Source: Poteriospumella lacustris (lineage: Eukaryota > Sar > Chrysophyceae > Chromulinales > Dinobryaceae). Taken from it: a DNA stretch of 27,859 nucleotides. Under the pieces are notes generated by a model, which made no database searches, was not told the DNA's origin, and was given only the letters and a program-made list of their open reading frames with translations. The stretch covers positions 273,884 through 301,742 of the forward strand of contig SMOI01000007.1 of the NCBI GenBank assembly GCA_008000375.1, in the 5' to 3' direction. Both the position numbers and the translations under genes were made by a program. Every line of letters begins with the position of its first letter. The first letter of the stretch is position 1. Of the stretch, positions 10,601-19,416 are shown piece after piece.

Positions 10601-13600
10601 GAAGGGCTCGTGCAAATGACGAAGCTGCAAATGCAAGCGCTGGGCTTTGGCGGTGGCGGGAAAAATGCCCTGGGGGGCCATCGTCGCCCGGCGAATGGCG
10701 TCTACCACGACCACGCCGACGACGACACGACGCATCATGCCTTCCGCCAGCAAGCGTATGCGTCACCGCAGGCCCTGACCCAACCGTTGTTGGTGCTGTT
10801 GACGACGGGCGATATCCCACTGCCCACGATGCAGACGACGTTGTCGACGACGGACATTGATTTGGCGTTCAAGAAGGCCAAAGCCGAAGACAACGTGACG
10901 CATAAGCTCGGGTATGCCGAGTTCACGGCCGCCTTGGCGATGCTGGGTCGCTTGCATTACACCGAACGGGAAACGGGCAAAGGCGGTGGCGGCGGCGGTG
11001 CGAACCTCAAGGCGGCTCGAGGTGGTGGCTCAGGCGCGATCGATACGGCGGCGAACAATAACAGCCACCACGACGGCGAAGGCGACGACGGAGACGACGG
11101 CGACAACGGCGGTGGTGATGGGGACGCGGAGGGGGGCGAGCAGCGCCACGCGGCGGAAGGCGACGCGACCGACAACGATCCCGCGACCGCCGCCGCCACC
11201 GCCGCCGCCGCTGGAGGAGACGACCACAACGCAGCAGCGACCGCTGCTGCCACCAACGACGGAGGAGAGGCACCCGAAGCCGGTACCAGCGGCGCATTGC
11301 CCAGCGTCGGGACGAACCTGCAGTCGTTGCTGGCGGAACAAATCCGCCACGTGCACCACGGCACCTTGACGTCCTCGTTTCTCACTCGTGAAACGCTCAC
11401 GTTGCACCCGCATGCGATCCTCTCCGACGACGCGGTACGCAACAACACCATCGATTACCGGTTCGCCCTGGTGCTGCGCCTGTTGTACGTCTTTCAACAA
11501 GAGTCGTACGTGCAAGAGGCGTTGCAATGGCTGGCCACGGAAGCGCTCGCCCGGTTGGGGCTCTTCGTCATTCGCATGCAATGCCTCGTCCGACGTCGAT
11601 TGGCCCGTCTGCGCATCCGTCGGGTGCGGTTGCAACGGGCCGAAGAGCATCGCCAAGCCGTGTTGGCCGCCCAGGCGGCCCATGTGCAAGCGTTGGCCCG
11701 CGCGTTTGTCTATCGTCGCCGCGTGATGAAACTCGCCCAGAGCATCATCGTCAAGTACCAACCGTACCTCGCCGAGCCGTATTACTACAACCCTCGGACC
11801 CACGTCAAGACGTACACCAAACCGAAGATCTTGGGCCATTTGGACGCCTTCACCATCGCCTTGCCCGAGGAAGGGCTCGATTACATGGTCTACTGCTACA
11901 ACTGCAGCACCCAACGGGCCAGTTGTTTCTGTCAGGAGTGTGAGGATTCCATGTGCCGCCTGTGCTATGACTCGTTGCATTGCAAAGGCGCACGACGGAG
12001 TCACCACGCGCAATCGATTCCGTTGTGTGCCTATTGCCACGGACAACAAATGGCGACGAAATCGTGTGTCACCTGTGTCATTCGCCCGGCCAAGGCCAAT
12101 ACCTATCGCGCGACCATTCGCCCGGTCCATCGGCGTGCGTATTACTGTGACACGTGCTTCGTCCACGAGCACGACGCGCATTTCTATCGACAACTCGAAC
12201 ACGTGCCCCACAAACGCACCGCGTACCAAACCCTCGTCCAACATTCGAAACAAGCCACGCTCGTCGTCAACACGTTGCATCAACGGATCCGCACGTCCCA
12301 CACGTTCACGTCGTTGGTGCAGCCGTGTGAAGAATGCAACCAATGGGCCAGCGCCTGGCGTTGTTTCGATTGCGAACAGGTGTACTGCGGGCGGTGTCTG
12401 GTGGTGTTTCATCAGTTGAATCCGACGTTTGTGACGCACGCGATTGAGCCGTTGCCGTATTATACCCCCGATATGCACCGTTCGTACCACGCGGACGTCG
12501 CCCGGAAGCGGTTCACGTACAAATGGGAACGGTTGCTCTTGCAAGAGCGACGCCGGGCCCAACAGATCGCCTACGACGCGGCGGTGACGCTGCAAGCGTG
12601 GTACCGGATGCATTATTACCGTCGCATGGGCCGTAAGACGATGCAACGACGACGCAGCAAATGGCGGTCGATGTATCGTCTCCGGCAACGGGAGAACGAC
12701 CTCGTCCGGCAGCAGCGCTGGTACCAGGTGCAAGATTTCTTCGGCGCGGCGCCGATGCTGATCTCGGATACCCGCGAGGAGAAAGTGCTGAAGCGGATGT
12801 GGCTCTGGCAGCGCGAGTCCGCCCGTCGGTACATTCTGCAGAACGTGGACGATTGGGGTTTCTACCGCCTACGCAATCGGGCGAATGCGACCCGTGGCGA
12901 CGGTGGCGGTGGCGGCGGCGGGGGAAAGAACAGCCCCAGCCACCGTAGCAGTCGCCGAGGCAGTGTCGGTGGCGGTGGGAACACGTCGAAGCCGTCGTCA
13001 CCCTCGACGTCGTCGCCGTCAAAGGGCCAGGGCCAGGGCCAGGGCCGGGGCCAGGACAGTGGAGCGATGGTGCCGGCCTTGCTGCAGCACGTCCACGCGA
13101 CCCGCAAGGGCACCCCGAAACGTGGCTTCGACGTCGGCGAGATCGACGAATTGATCGAACAGGCGCTGCTCGGCGGCTATCGGTTGCCCGGGCGGATCAC
13201 CGTCCGCGAGAACGACCAATACGCGTACACGACGTACAACCTGCAGCCGTATCTGCGGCGGGGCGAACTCGTGCGTATTCAACACCGTTTCTTCGGGGTG
13301 ATCGTCGTGGAGGAGAACCGCGTGAAGCTGAGTCGCAAATGGTATCCCCCGCGTCGGCGACGACGCTTTGGCGACGATGCCGACGGCGATGGCGATGGCG
13401 ACGGGGACGGCGATGGCGACGATGCCCACGCGGCGGCGGCCGCCGCGATGGAGGAACTCGCCGAGAAGTTGACCCGCGCGAAGGACCGAGCGACGAAGAA
13501 ACGTCGCCAGAAGGAGAACGACGCCGACAACGACGCCGACGATGGCCACGCGTCGACCAGTAAAAACAGCGGTCGCAGTGGCGGCAGCGGCGGCAAGAAA

Positions 13601-15082
13601 GGCACCAGCACGACGAGCGGCGGCGGTAGCAAAGGCAGCGGCGGTGACGATGCGGATGGCGCGGGGAGCATCATTTCGTTGGACCAACAACACGCGCGTG
13701 AATGGTCAGGCGTCTGGTACCGCGTGCCGACGTACCGCGACGAAGCGGGGCAGTGGTATTACCGGTCGCAGTACGCGGCGTACGAGTGGACGATCAACAA
13801 CCCGCTGTACCAGGTGTACCTGACCGTCGCGCGGATGGTCGCCCAGCGGATGATTCGGCTGTCGTTGCATTTCTACCACGCGAACCAAGCGAGCCGCAAC
13901 CCGCAAGAAGCAGAAGAATGGAAACACGCAGCGATCGGCTACGCGCAACGGGTGCGCCTGGTGACGGCGCAGATGGCCACGGGCGACGCCTTTGTCGATT
14001 TGTCGCGGTTGGCGTCGCCGTATCTGCACGGCGAAGAGGAGGACCCCGTCAACCATCCCGCCCTGAAGCCGTTGTACCTCGAGGACCAAGACGCGTGGGT
14101 GGCGTTGCAAGCGCCGGATCGGAAGCGACGCTCAACGACGACGAGTCAGAAGCCCGGCGGCGATGACAGCGACGGTGACGATGACAGCGACGACGGCAGC
14201 GACGACGACGGCAGCGACGGCAGCGGCAGTGAAGATCCCCTGCGCCCGGGCGTACGGAAGAAGCCCAAGGCCGGCGGCGGTCGTGGGGGTCGTGGAGGAG
14301 ATGGGAAAGTGGTCGTTGGGGGCGCGGACGAGGCACCGACGACGACGAAGTCGCGTCGCCCGCGGGTGCGCAACAACACGGCCAACGCCGCGTCGACCAA
14401 CGAGGGCGGCGAGGGCCAAGCGAACGGCGGCGCCGACGACGACGACAACGACGACGACGATGAAGAAGGCGGCGGATCGCAGGTGAAAATCACCAAACGG
14501 AAAGCGGGCGACGCGGACGACGAAGACGACGACAGCGAAGGCGGCGACAGTGACCGCGATGGCAGTGACGACGGGGGAGACCTCCCCGATGCGCGTGTCG
14601 ACTACGATTCCGAGTACATCGATCCGGAAACGGGTCAGAAGACGTTATCCGCCGCCGCGATCAAGCGCCAAGAACGCGAAGAGCGTCTGGCCCGCAAATC
14701 GAAGAAGACGAAAGGCGGATCGAGTCGCAAATCGAAGAAATCGTCGAAGAAAATCAACAAACCGAAGAAAGCGTGGTTCGCCAACAAGGAACAAGAAGAA
14801 GAGCGCAAAGCCCGCGAAGACAAAATGTCGCTCGTGGAATTGGCGATGGAGGCCGGTGAGTGGAAAGAAGAGATCGACGTGCTCACGGAGAACATCTACT
14901 TCATCAACATCAACACGAACGAAATGATGACCACCATCCCGCGCGCCGTGCAAGCGAAACGCCAATTGGAATTCGAGAATTCGCGGAAGAAGCGTGACTT
15001 TGACGTGGCGCAGCGTCGCATTCAACGGTTGGAGCTGGAGACGCGGAATCGCATGTTGATCACCGGCGGACGGAAGAAATAG
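7610..15082 (+). CDS. Giant IQ-motif / p25-alpha-like / WW-like / B-box-like protein
   Basis: This is one uninterrupted frame of 2490 residues. The N-terminal 220 residues are helical and charged. Residues 220-420 are Ser-rich and low in complexity. About ten IQ-type motifs occupy residues 550-905 (HIQRIYRGWCGRRRF, VIQRVYRGYRVRKVF, RIQRIWRGHHGR, RIQTRYRGYLTRR), with single ones near 1320 and 1660; they should bind calmodulin or EF-hand light chains. Residues about 984-1121 resemble a p25-alpha (TPPP) domain split by an insert (SASFVKFCMRIEGL; STTDIDLAFKKAKAE; YAEFTAAL). WW-like segments lie near 1388 (EPYYYNPRTHVKTYTKP) and near the C-terminus (NIYFININTNEMMTTIP). Cys/His clusters at about 1427-1466, 1472-1535 and 1571-1614 look like B-box-type zinc fingers. 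The C-terminal half has long Gly, Asp/Gly and Asp/Ser tracts and a basic segment (KSKKTKGG). This combination suits a microtubule or flagellar scaffold, by inference. GC content rises markedly towards the 3' end. Confidence 0.88.
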   Translation: MGDAMDQQQQDTFAQLNHLAQFHIRDITRPLTLTEQESLANKLVQQIVQEERAKRVQLQLPKHLDEVRKMVDPAGKVQSKLPVFSQLSPRTRRKLAALPKPNEYEQQQVRALERQSKEVGGKAIYEHIHNPRQFVELEREVLHKDASEMTNPQLIPNVIDKRNVTKLTTKYYEDAEKYKRRKDDQNKQLERLFGEHKPVHGHELMTEETVGMSPASKPSTAVHHQLSSRTLSSSGMGPLHRGSSSTGKRTISPSSSEKAMPSPINDAAATKSTGIHSLTDVASALLKASSSMAVSIASNERKATTASLSSSSKGNKAKANEKLLSSTMPVKLLPPLQSATPPAAMSPFGSPKPLHSSSLHALSLGDYSPLRPVTSSSSSSLYLADPKAEDIRLPTAATGQWLYPQQQQQQLKERDYLNEFSAKVKDEMGIDLNAKYNRLRKFRQCLQVLLLHMMHCRQRAAFVKWWDVTLMLRKRVMRTAASRIYRALHSGILWRKQQEQARYEALQQADQERREKANRAFVFRNASVITRSIRRYVKRKRLWRLISMRRAATHIQRIYRGWCGRRRFQRLWQAYLRRKLAVIRIQCLVRMRLAHRRVVLLRKMSFVDHWLHTLAAKTETYRHLFLEQGAASYIARAYRNHLIVRRLQRLVYWNHIAKSVVIQRVYRGYRVRKVFRKRLTLYRAHLQRQEEASVVIQRYIRRWLAELYADGLYTERQAAKDARYQEKLWRLAKGVSLGKKLKVLRRKLWLRTRIHKMWYLHQQAIRIQRIWRGHHGRVRMWFVRVHHRVAYWARIHQRRMQAALRIQTRYRGYLTRRRHRQRLLLNNVVRVQCAFRMYRARSRTRHLKFIHAQARKLTHMFRRLVHKHRFHLKFMRQQLLAEKIVVIQALMRRALAVRRVDRWRTRQRRTHELSMSARCHIVHLLAGIQCRLLHDTITKPMTQRYYAVSRQECLCLGPLQAIFVLGFCHGNRLRTEPKLLPTHRVDSASFVKFCMRIEGLVQMTKLQMQALGFGGGGKNALGGHRRPANGVYHDHADDDTTHHAFRQQAYASPQALTQPLLVLLTTGDIPLPTMQTTLSTTDIDLAFKKAKAEDNVTHKLGYAEFTAALAMLGRLHYTERETGKGGGGGGANLKAARGGGSGAIDTAANNNSHHDGEGDDGDDGDNGGGDGDAEGGEQRHAAEGDATDNDPATAAATAAAAGGDDHNAAATAAATNDGGEAPEAGTSGALPSVGTNLQSLLAEQIRHVHHGTLTSSFLTRETLTLHPHAILSDDAVRNNTIDYRFALVLRLLYVFQQESYVQEALQWLATEALARLGLFVIRMQCLVRRRLARLRIRRVRLQRAEEHRQAVLAAQAAHVQALARAFVYRRRVMKLAQSIIVKYQPYLAEPYYYNPRTHVKTYTKPKILGHLDAFTIALPEEGLDYMVYCYNCSTQRASCFCQECEDSMCRLCYDSLHCKGARRSHHAQSIPLCAYCHGQQMATKSCVTCVIRPAKANTYRATIRPVHRRAYYCDTCFVHEHDAHFYRQLEHVPHKRTAYQTLVQHSKQATLVVNTLHQRIRTSHTFTSLVQPCEECNQWASAWRCFDCEQVYCGRCLVVFHQLNPTFVTHAIEPLPYYTPDMHRSYHADVARKRFTYKWERLLLQERRRAQQIAYDAAVTLQAWYRMHYYRRMGRKTMQRRRSKWRSMYRLRQRENDLVRQQRWYQVQDFFGAAPMLISDTREEKVLKRMWLWQRESARRYILQNVDDWGFYRLRNRANATRGDGGGGGGGGKNSPSHRSSRRGSVGGGGNTSKPSSPSTSSPSKGQGQGQGRGQDSGAMVPALLQHVHATRKGTPKRGFDVGEIDELIEQALLGGYRLPGRITVRENDQYAYTTYNLQPYLRRGELVRIQHRFFGVIVVEENRVKLSRKWYPPRRRRRFGDDADGDGDGDGDGDGDDAHAAAAAAMEELAEKLTRAKDRATKKRRQKENDADNDADDGHASTSKNSGRSGGSGGKKGTSTTSGGGSKGSGGDDADGAGSIISLDQQHAREWSGVWYRVPTYRDEAGQWYYRSQYAAYEWTINNPLYQVYLTVARMVAQRMIRLSLHFYHANQASRNPQEAEEWKHAAIGYAQRVRLVTAQMATGDAFVDLSRLASPYLHGEEEDPVNHPALKPLYLEDQDAWVALQAPDRKRRSTTTSQKPGGDDSDGDDDSDDGSDDDGSDGSGSEDPLRPGVRKKPKAGGGRGGRGGDGKVVVGGADEAPTTTKSRRPRVRNNTANAASTNEGGEGQANGGADDDDNDDDDEEGGGSQVKITKRKAGDADDEDDDSEGGDSDRDGSDDGGDLPDARVDYDSEYIDPETGQKTLSAAAIKRQEREERLARKSKKTKGGSSRKSKKSSKKINKPKKAWFANKEQEEERKAREDKMSLVELAMEAGEWKEEIDVLTENIYFININTNEMMTTIPRAVQAKRQLEFENSRKKRDFDVAQRRIQRLELETRNRMLITGGRKK

Positions 15083-16095
15083 ACGACGTCCACGGCGACG
15101 TGGGGGCCGTGGGGGCCGTGGGGGCCGTGGGGGCAGTGGGGGCAGTGGGGGCGGTCCGTCGTGGAGATGGCCGCCCTGTCGGCGTGCTCCGTGCGGGGTG
15201 TCGTCGTAGCGGTGGGTGTTCCCTGTGCCCTGTACCGTGTAGTAGCTGCGGTAATGTACATATATCTATATACAGTATACTAAGTATTCAACACCATACA
15301 CAACACAGGCACAGCACTGGTTGTCTCATTTTCCGATCGGTGTTTACCCACTACGGTACGTTACGTGGAGGTTTACAGAACTCTCAATGAACTGAACGAC
15401 AGCCGCAGCAGTAGCGACAGCGATGGGGAGGCCGCGAAGGGAACGGATGATGTCCGTCTCTGCCCAGCCGCCGTTACACACTGATACGTACAGTACAGTA
15501 CAGTGTATGCATAATACAAATACCCGCAGCAATTACACACAAACACGAACACGAACACGAATGCGGGCACAATGAAAGTTGATGTTGATGTTGACGTTGA
15601 CGCTGACGTTGATGTTGACGGTGGTGTCGAAGAGAGGTGATAACGACCATGGCAGCCAAGAGATAATAGTTCAAACAAAACACACAGAGGGAATAAAAAC
15701 ACGCTGCAGGACACCCCACAAACATGCTCAACGCCGCAATAAAAAACTGAACCCGCCCCCACCCCCCAACCCTCAACAACCGAAGACGTGTGACGTGTGG
15801 GCGTCGAGAGATGCCAACGCTGCCCACGGCCATATCGATCGTCTGCCACCGACTGCCAAGCCAACGGAATAGCGTGGCGGGGGAGGGGGTGGGGCACGGG
15901 GGAATAGAGGTAGAGAAAAAAGGGAGACCAATGGCAATGCAGTGTAGCGCTGAACGAAATGGGGGTCGGGGAAACGGTGCCATCAGCGACCATCGACCAT
16001 CGAATCGCCCGCCAAGAAGGAAACAGATACAATATAAAGAGAATACAAACAAACACAGACGAACAGGCGCTATCGTAGGGGGGGTCGTAGCGTTC
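15083..16095. other. Convergent intergenic region with simple repeats
   Basis: No gene is seen between the plus-strand giant gene and the minus-strand family gene. The region contains the G-rich minisatellite at 15100-15154, an AT-rich tract near 15260-15275, ACAGT repeats near 15490-15503, AACACG repeats near 15541-15560 and GTTGAT/GTTGAC hexamers near 15578-15624. From about 15520 to 16095 it aligns by eye with the region downstream of the next paralogue (about 18780-19416), so this part belongs to the segmental duplication. Confidence 0.65.
15100..15154 (+). repeat. G-rich 9-bp minisatellite
   Basis: About six copies of a GTGGGGGCC-type unit (the later ones GTGGGGGCA and GTGGGGGCG) start 18 bp after the stop codon of the giant gene. 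With six G runs of five bases separated by four-base loops, the plus strand and its RNA could fold as a G-quadruplex in the 3' UTR. Confidence 0.8.
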
Positions 16096-17519
16096 TCACC
16101 CGCGCAGCTGGACGGGGGTCAATGCGACGTTTTGAACCGCCATGTCGATCACTTCCACCATGTACTGCGCGTCCAAATGCATCGATAACTCGCCAAAGAC
16201 TTGAAACCGATGCTCACAGGCCTCTTGGCACTGGCTTTCCATGAACGCTGTCACTTGGTTGTACTGTTTGATTGGGCAGAGGTCCTTCTCACCGCCGATG
16301 ACGGGGGACGACGGTGGTGGTGCTTCTTCGGACGACGGTTGCAGCCGTTCTTCTTCGGACGACGGTTGCAGCCGCTCTAACGTGTCGATGACGCGGCTAC
16401 AGGGATCTGCCTCGTCCTGTGGCTCTTGCTGTTGTTGTTGCGCGTGTCGTTGTTCGGCAGATCGGAACGCTTCGTCAATCCATTCGTCATGACAGGCCAT
16501 GGTGGCTGGATCACTGACCGACGTGGGTGAGGAACCCGCTGCCTTCTCAGGTTCGTCGTGGTGGGGCGCCGCCTCGAACTCGTTCCATTCATTCTTGGCA
16601 GCTTCCACCGCTGGTGACGCACCGAACCTGGTGCCCGTGATGCTGAACTGCCCCGATAGGACGGCCGTACCATCTGAACGCACCTTGATCCGCCCCGCTT
16701 CGAAGTGGAAGACCAAATCCGGCGCTTCCATCATCCGCTCGTACCAAAACTGACCCAGCAGCTTCTTCGACCCCGACAGCGACTTCGACACGTCTACACA
16801 TACACAGAGAGAGCCGTTAATGAGATGCGCAGAGGCCCAGAGAGATACGAACGTACTGAACTTGGTAAAGCGATACATGAAGTTGGGCGAAACGAACTGG
16901 TCGATGTAGCTCGTCATGTAGTCGTAGTCGCACGAGTTGTACACGTTCGTGAACATCAGGCCGTAGCTACGGCGGATATCCGACTTCAAAATGCGGGGCA
17001 GGGGTATACGAGGTACCAGCCAGTTGCCCTCGGCGTCTTTGGCGTTGGGGTAGCGTCGTCGCTTGCGCCTAGGGCGCGTGACGGCATCGCCAGGGGCGTC
17101 GCTGTCGGTGAGCGAAGACGATGACTTCAGGTGGCTGTCCGCCAGGGAATCGTCGTCTTCCGATGTGGTATTGCTGTGAAGAACACAGAAGGTATTGCTG
17201 ATTAGTACAGCGCGACGCGTGGGGAGGAGGGTGGGCAGGGAAAATCACCTCGAATGTGTGGGACTCACACCGACCGAATGGTCCGGTGATCGCTGCGAAT
17301 AGCTGTCCCGACTGGGCTGTGAGGATATGCTGTCACACGATGTGGCAGTGGTTGAAGTAGTACCACTGTCATGATCTACACACAAGTGAAACGAACAGAC
17401 ACGGGTCATGGTGGGGGCTGTGAGCAGCACTGCGATTCTCGGAGCGACATACCAATGAAGCCGAAGCCTAGAAGCAAGTCTTCGTCTTCGAAGTCGTAAT
17501 CAAAGTCTGCAAGAGCCAT
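16096..17519 (-). CDS. KVRSDGTAVLSG-family protein, paralogue 1 (four exons)
   Basis: Exons on the minus strand are 17519-17453, 17375-17249, 17173-16857 and 16793-16096, giving 402 residues with phases 1, 2 and 1. Exon 1 encodes an acidic-aromatic start (MALADFDYDFEDEDLLL). Exon 2 and early exon 3 are a Ser/Thr/Asp linker. Residues about 98-106 are a basic cluster (RPRRKRRRYP) that could be a nuclear signal. The core begins at about residue 113 (GNWLVPRIPLPRI, KSDIRRSYGLMFTNVYNS) and runs on to FWYERMMEAPDLVF and KVRSDGTAVLSG near residues 207-218. A low-complexity Ser/Glu/Gln insert follows, then a C-terminal strand-like part (FGELSMHLDAQYMVEVIDM). I do not recognise a named family. The pattern suggests an NTF2/SnoaL-like fold with an insert, by inference. 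Compared with paralogue 2 it has a longer Gln run and a 27-bp duplication. The last intron (63 nt) is stop-free and in frame. Confidence 0.8.
16323..16376. repeat. 27-bp coding tandem duplication in paralogue 1
   Basis: Two copies of a 27-bp unit beginning CTTCTTCGGACGACGGTTGC stand side by side. On the coding strand they give two copies of the nine-residue ERLQPSSEE motif. Paralogue 2 has a single copy at the same place (about 19651-19680), so the duplication arose after the two genes separated. Confidence 0.8.
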
Positions 17520-18780
17520 GGTGAGGTGTTCTAACCGCTCTCGTGTCCGTTCCTAACAGATAGATCGTTCCAACGTTGAGGGAAGACTGAAATTGATGTG
17601 ACGATCTTGATAGGAACAACCAAAGGAAGCGTTTTGACCGGTAAACAACTTTCCTAGTAAAACTACGCTCAGTGAACTTGCAAATTAGCAAGTGTCAAAG
17701 TGATTAATGTTTCGTAAATCGGAGAAACGAATTGACGTCGACGGCAGCGGATGACTCGACGGTTCGTCGACGGACACAAGCAACAAGCGAGTGTACGAGT
17801 GAGTGTGGCCGGCAGTGTGGCAACGGGGAGGTCGCAACCTTCTTGCGATAGGAATATGGTGGACAGTCCTCGACAGGAGTACTCGCTTCGACTTTCTTAT
17901 TTGACGCGGGGTGACTTTTTTCGGAGGTGCGGAGGTGCGCCCGGCTGCTGCCTGCCCACACGGAAAACCGGCTTTTCGACCAAAACTCCGGGGGAATAAG
18001 TCCGGATCCGACTGAATAATCAGAGGATCATTTCTGACTATTTCTGGATTCTTTGGTGGTACTAGTATACTAACTAGTAGCACATGACTTACTAAAAGGA
18101 GATTGACAACCGTCTCCGTTATGATGTGGAGAGGAGGCTCTATGGGAGCAAAGTGCGACAGTCTGACATGACACAAAATTACCGGTGCAGTTTCATGTCG
18201 ACGAAGAAATCATTTTTGAGCACCGACTCGTACTGCGAGCCGGATTTTGGTCCGTTTTGGTTCTTTGGTCCCGATCGAATACCTTTCATAACACTTGCGG
18301 TCGGATGAGTCGGACTTATTCGCCCGGATTGGATTCATTAGTCGAGAAATCCATTTTTGAATGTCTTCTAAATACATACTCAATCAAAAACTGAAACTGT
18401 TCGGCTGGAAAATCCGGCGAAGTATTCTTCCGTGGATTATTTTCGCTAGCAATGATTCGACGTTGAATGATCCTTCACTTCTTCTTGCACTAGACATTCT
18501 ATTCCACATCAAACACAGTTCAGAGATGAGAAGAAAAAATGGTTGAGAAGTTGTGCATAGTTAGTTCGCATGTCGTTGGCAAGACGATTCGAATGCATCA
18601 ACGGTGGGTCATTCTTGCTATCGTGAAAGAGAGAAATTAAGACGCGGAAAGGCAAGCGTTTGTGCTTGCGGGAGTTCAAAATCAGAGCGAACCATATGAA
18701 ATATTCCGGTTCTTTTAGGGCACATCGGCATATTCCCGAATAACTCCCCCAAAAAACGACGAAATACTTCCTTTGGTGTA
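17520..18780. other. Upstream flank of paralogue 1 and unmatched spacer
   Basis: From 17520 to about 17960 the sequence is the duplicated upstream flank of paralogue 1, probably promoter and 5' UTR. It includes TGACGTCG at 17733-17740, where paralogue 2 has the full palindrome TGACGTCA. From about 17960 to 18780 I find no counterpart in the other unit, no gene and no transposon hallmark. ACTAGT palindromes lie near 18061 and 18074. Open frames in this spacer do not look coding. Confidence 0.5.
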
Positions 18781-18824
18781 ACAATAGCCGCAGCAATACA
18801 CAAACACGAAAACGCGCAACGAGG

Positions 18825-19101
18825 ATAACGTTTATGACGAAGAAGTGACAACAATGGGGGCCAAGAGATGAGCTCACACAAAAACACGAGAGAGAAAAAC
18901 GGAAACGATGCCATGGCGAACCCACATGCAACGTCGAAATAAATAGAAACCCGCCGTGGATGATGACGTTAGTGGCGAAGAAGTGACAACAATGGAGGCC
19001 AAGAGATACCTCCAACAAAAACACGAGAAAACAAGGGAAACGGTGCCAAGCGAACCCAGAACCCACATACAGCGTCACAGCAAATAGATAGAGACCCCAT
19101 G
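18825..19101. repeat. Tandem duplicated flank of about 138 bp
   Basis: Two diverged copies, with GAAGAAGTGACAACAATGG at 18839 and again at 18977, each run through CCAAGAGAT, AAAAACACGAGA and a CGAACCCA block. Unit 1 has one related copy near 15640-15755 (GCCAAGAGATAATAG). The copies lie downstream of paralogue 2 and may fall in its 3' UTR. Confidence 0.65.
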
Positions 19102-19416
19102 ACACGGCGCCCGTCCACGACGAGCACGACCACATCAATCGTCTACCTACTCCCAAGCAAATAGAATAGCGATGCGAGGTGGGTGCGCGGATGGGGTAAA
19201 CAACAGCCGAGGCGGGGGAGGGGGTGCGGTGGGGCACGGGTGAATAGAGGTTGAGATAAAGAGAGACCAATGTAGTGTAGCGCTCGACGAAATGGGGTCG
19301 GAGAAACGGTGTCACCCGCAAAGAAGGAAACCGATACAATAGAAAGAGAAAACAAACCAACAAACAACACAGAGAAACAGTCGCTATCGTCGATGGGGGC
19401 GTTTCCCGCATCGTTT

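Larger units (their letters stand above)
15520..17960 (-). repeat. Segmental duplication, unit 1
   Basis: This stretch, holding the first paralogue with its flanks, aligns by eye with about 18780-21180. Matching landmarks include the downstream GGCGGGGGAGGGGGTG block (15876 and about 19210), all exons and introns, and an upstream block of about 430 bp with GATAGATCGTTCCAACGTTG, CAACTTTCCTAG and GGATGACTCGAC. The ends are approximate because they fade into diverged sequence. Small indels and substitutions are spread throughout. Confidence 0.75.

Noticed and set aside
9793-10860. A 355-codon plus-strand frame overlapping the giant gene
   Set aside because: It is a frame shadow of the IQ-motif region. 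The real frame shows regular IQ repeats, and this one has no domain pattern.
11030-12733. A 567-codon open frame antisense to the giant gene
   Set aside because: It lies inside a GC-rich, codon-biased gene in which stops on the other strand are rare. Its translation is Arg/Leu/Val/His-rich without domains, while the sense frame has clear zinc-finger and IQ motifs.
15373-16056. A 227-codon minus-strand frame behind paralogue 1
   Set aside because: It is built of repeat translations (SASTSTSTSTF-like), and its frame is not kept in the duplicated flank of unit 2.
17685-18176. A minus-strand frame upstream of paralogue 1, with a partly similar frame upstream of paralogue 2
   Set aside because: The similarity follows the DNA duplication, but indels break the frame between copies and the two ends differ. 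It fits a shared promoter or 5' UTR better than a gene.
17960-18780. A possible transposon inserted between the duplicated units
   Set aside because: I could find no terminal inverted repeats, target-site duplication or transposase-like frame, so the stretch is left as an unexplained spacer.
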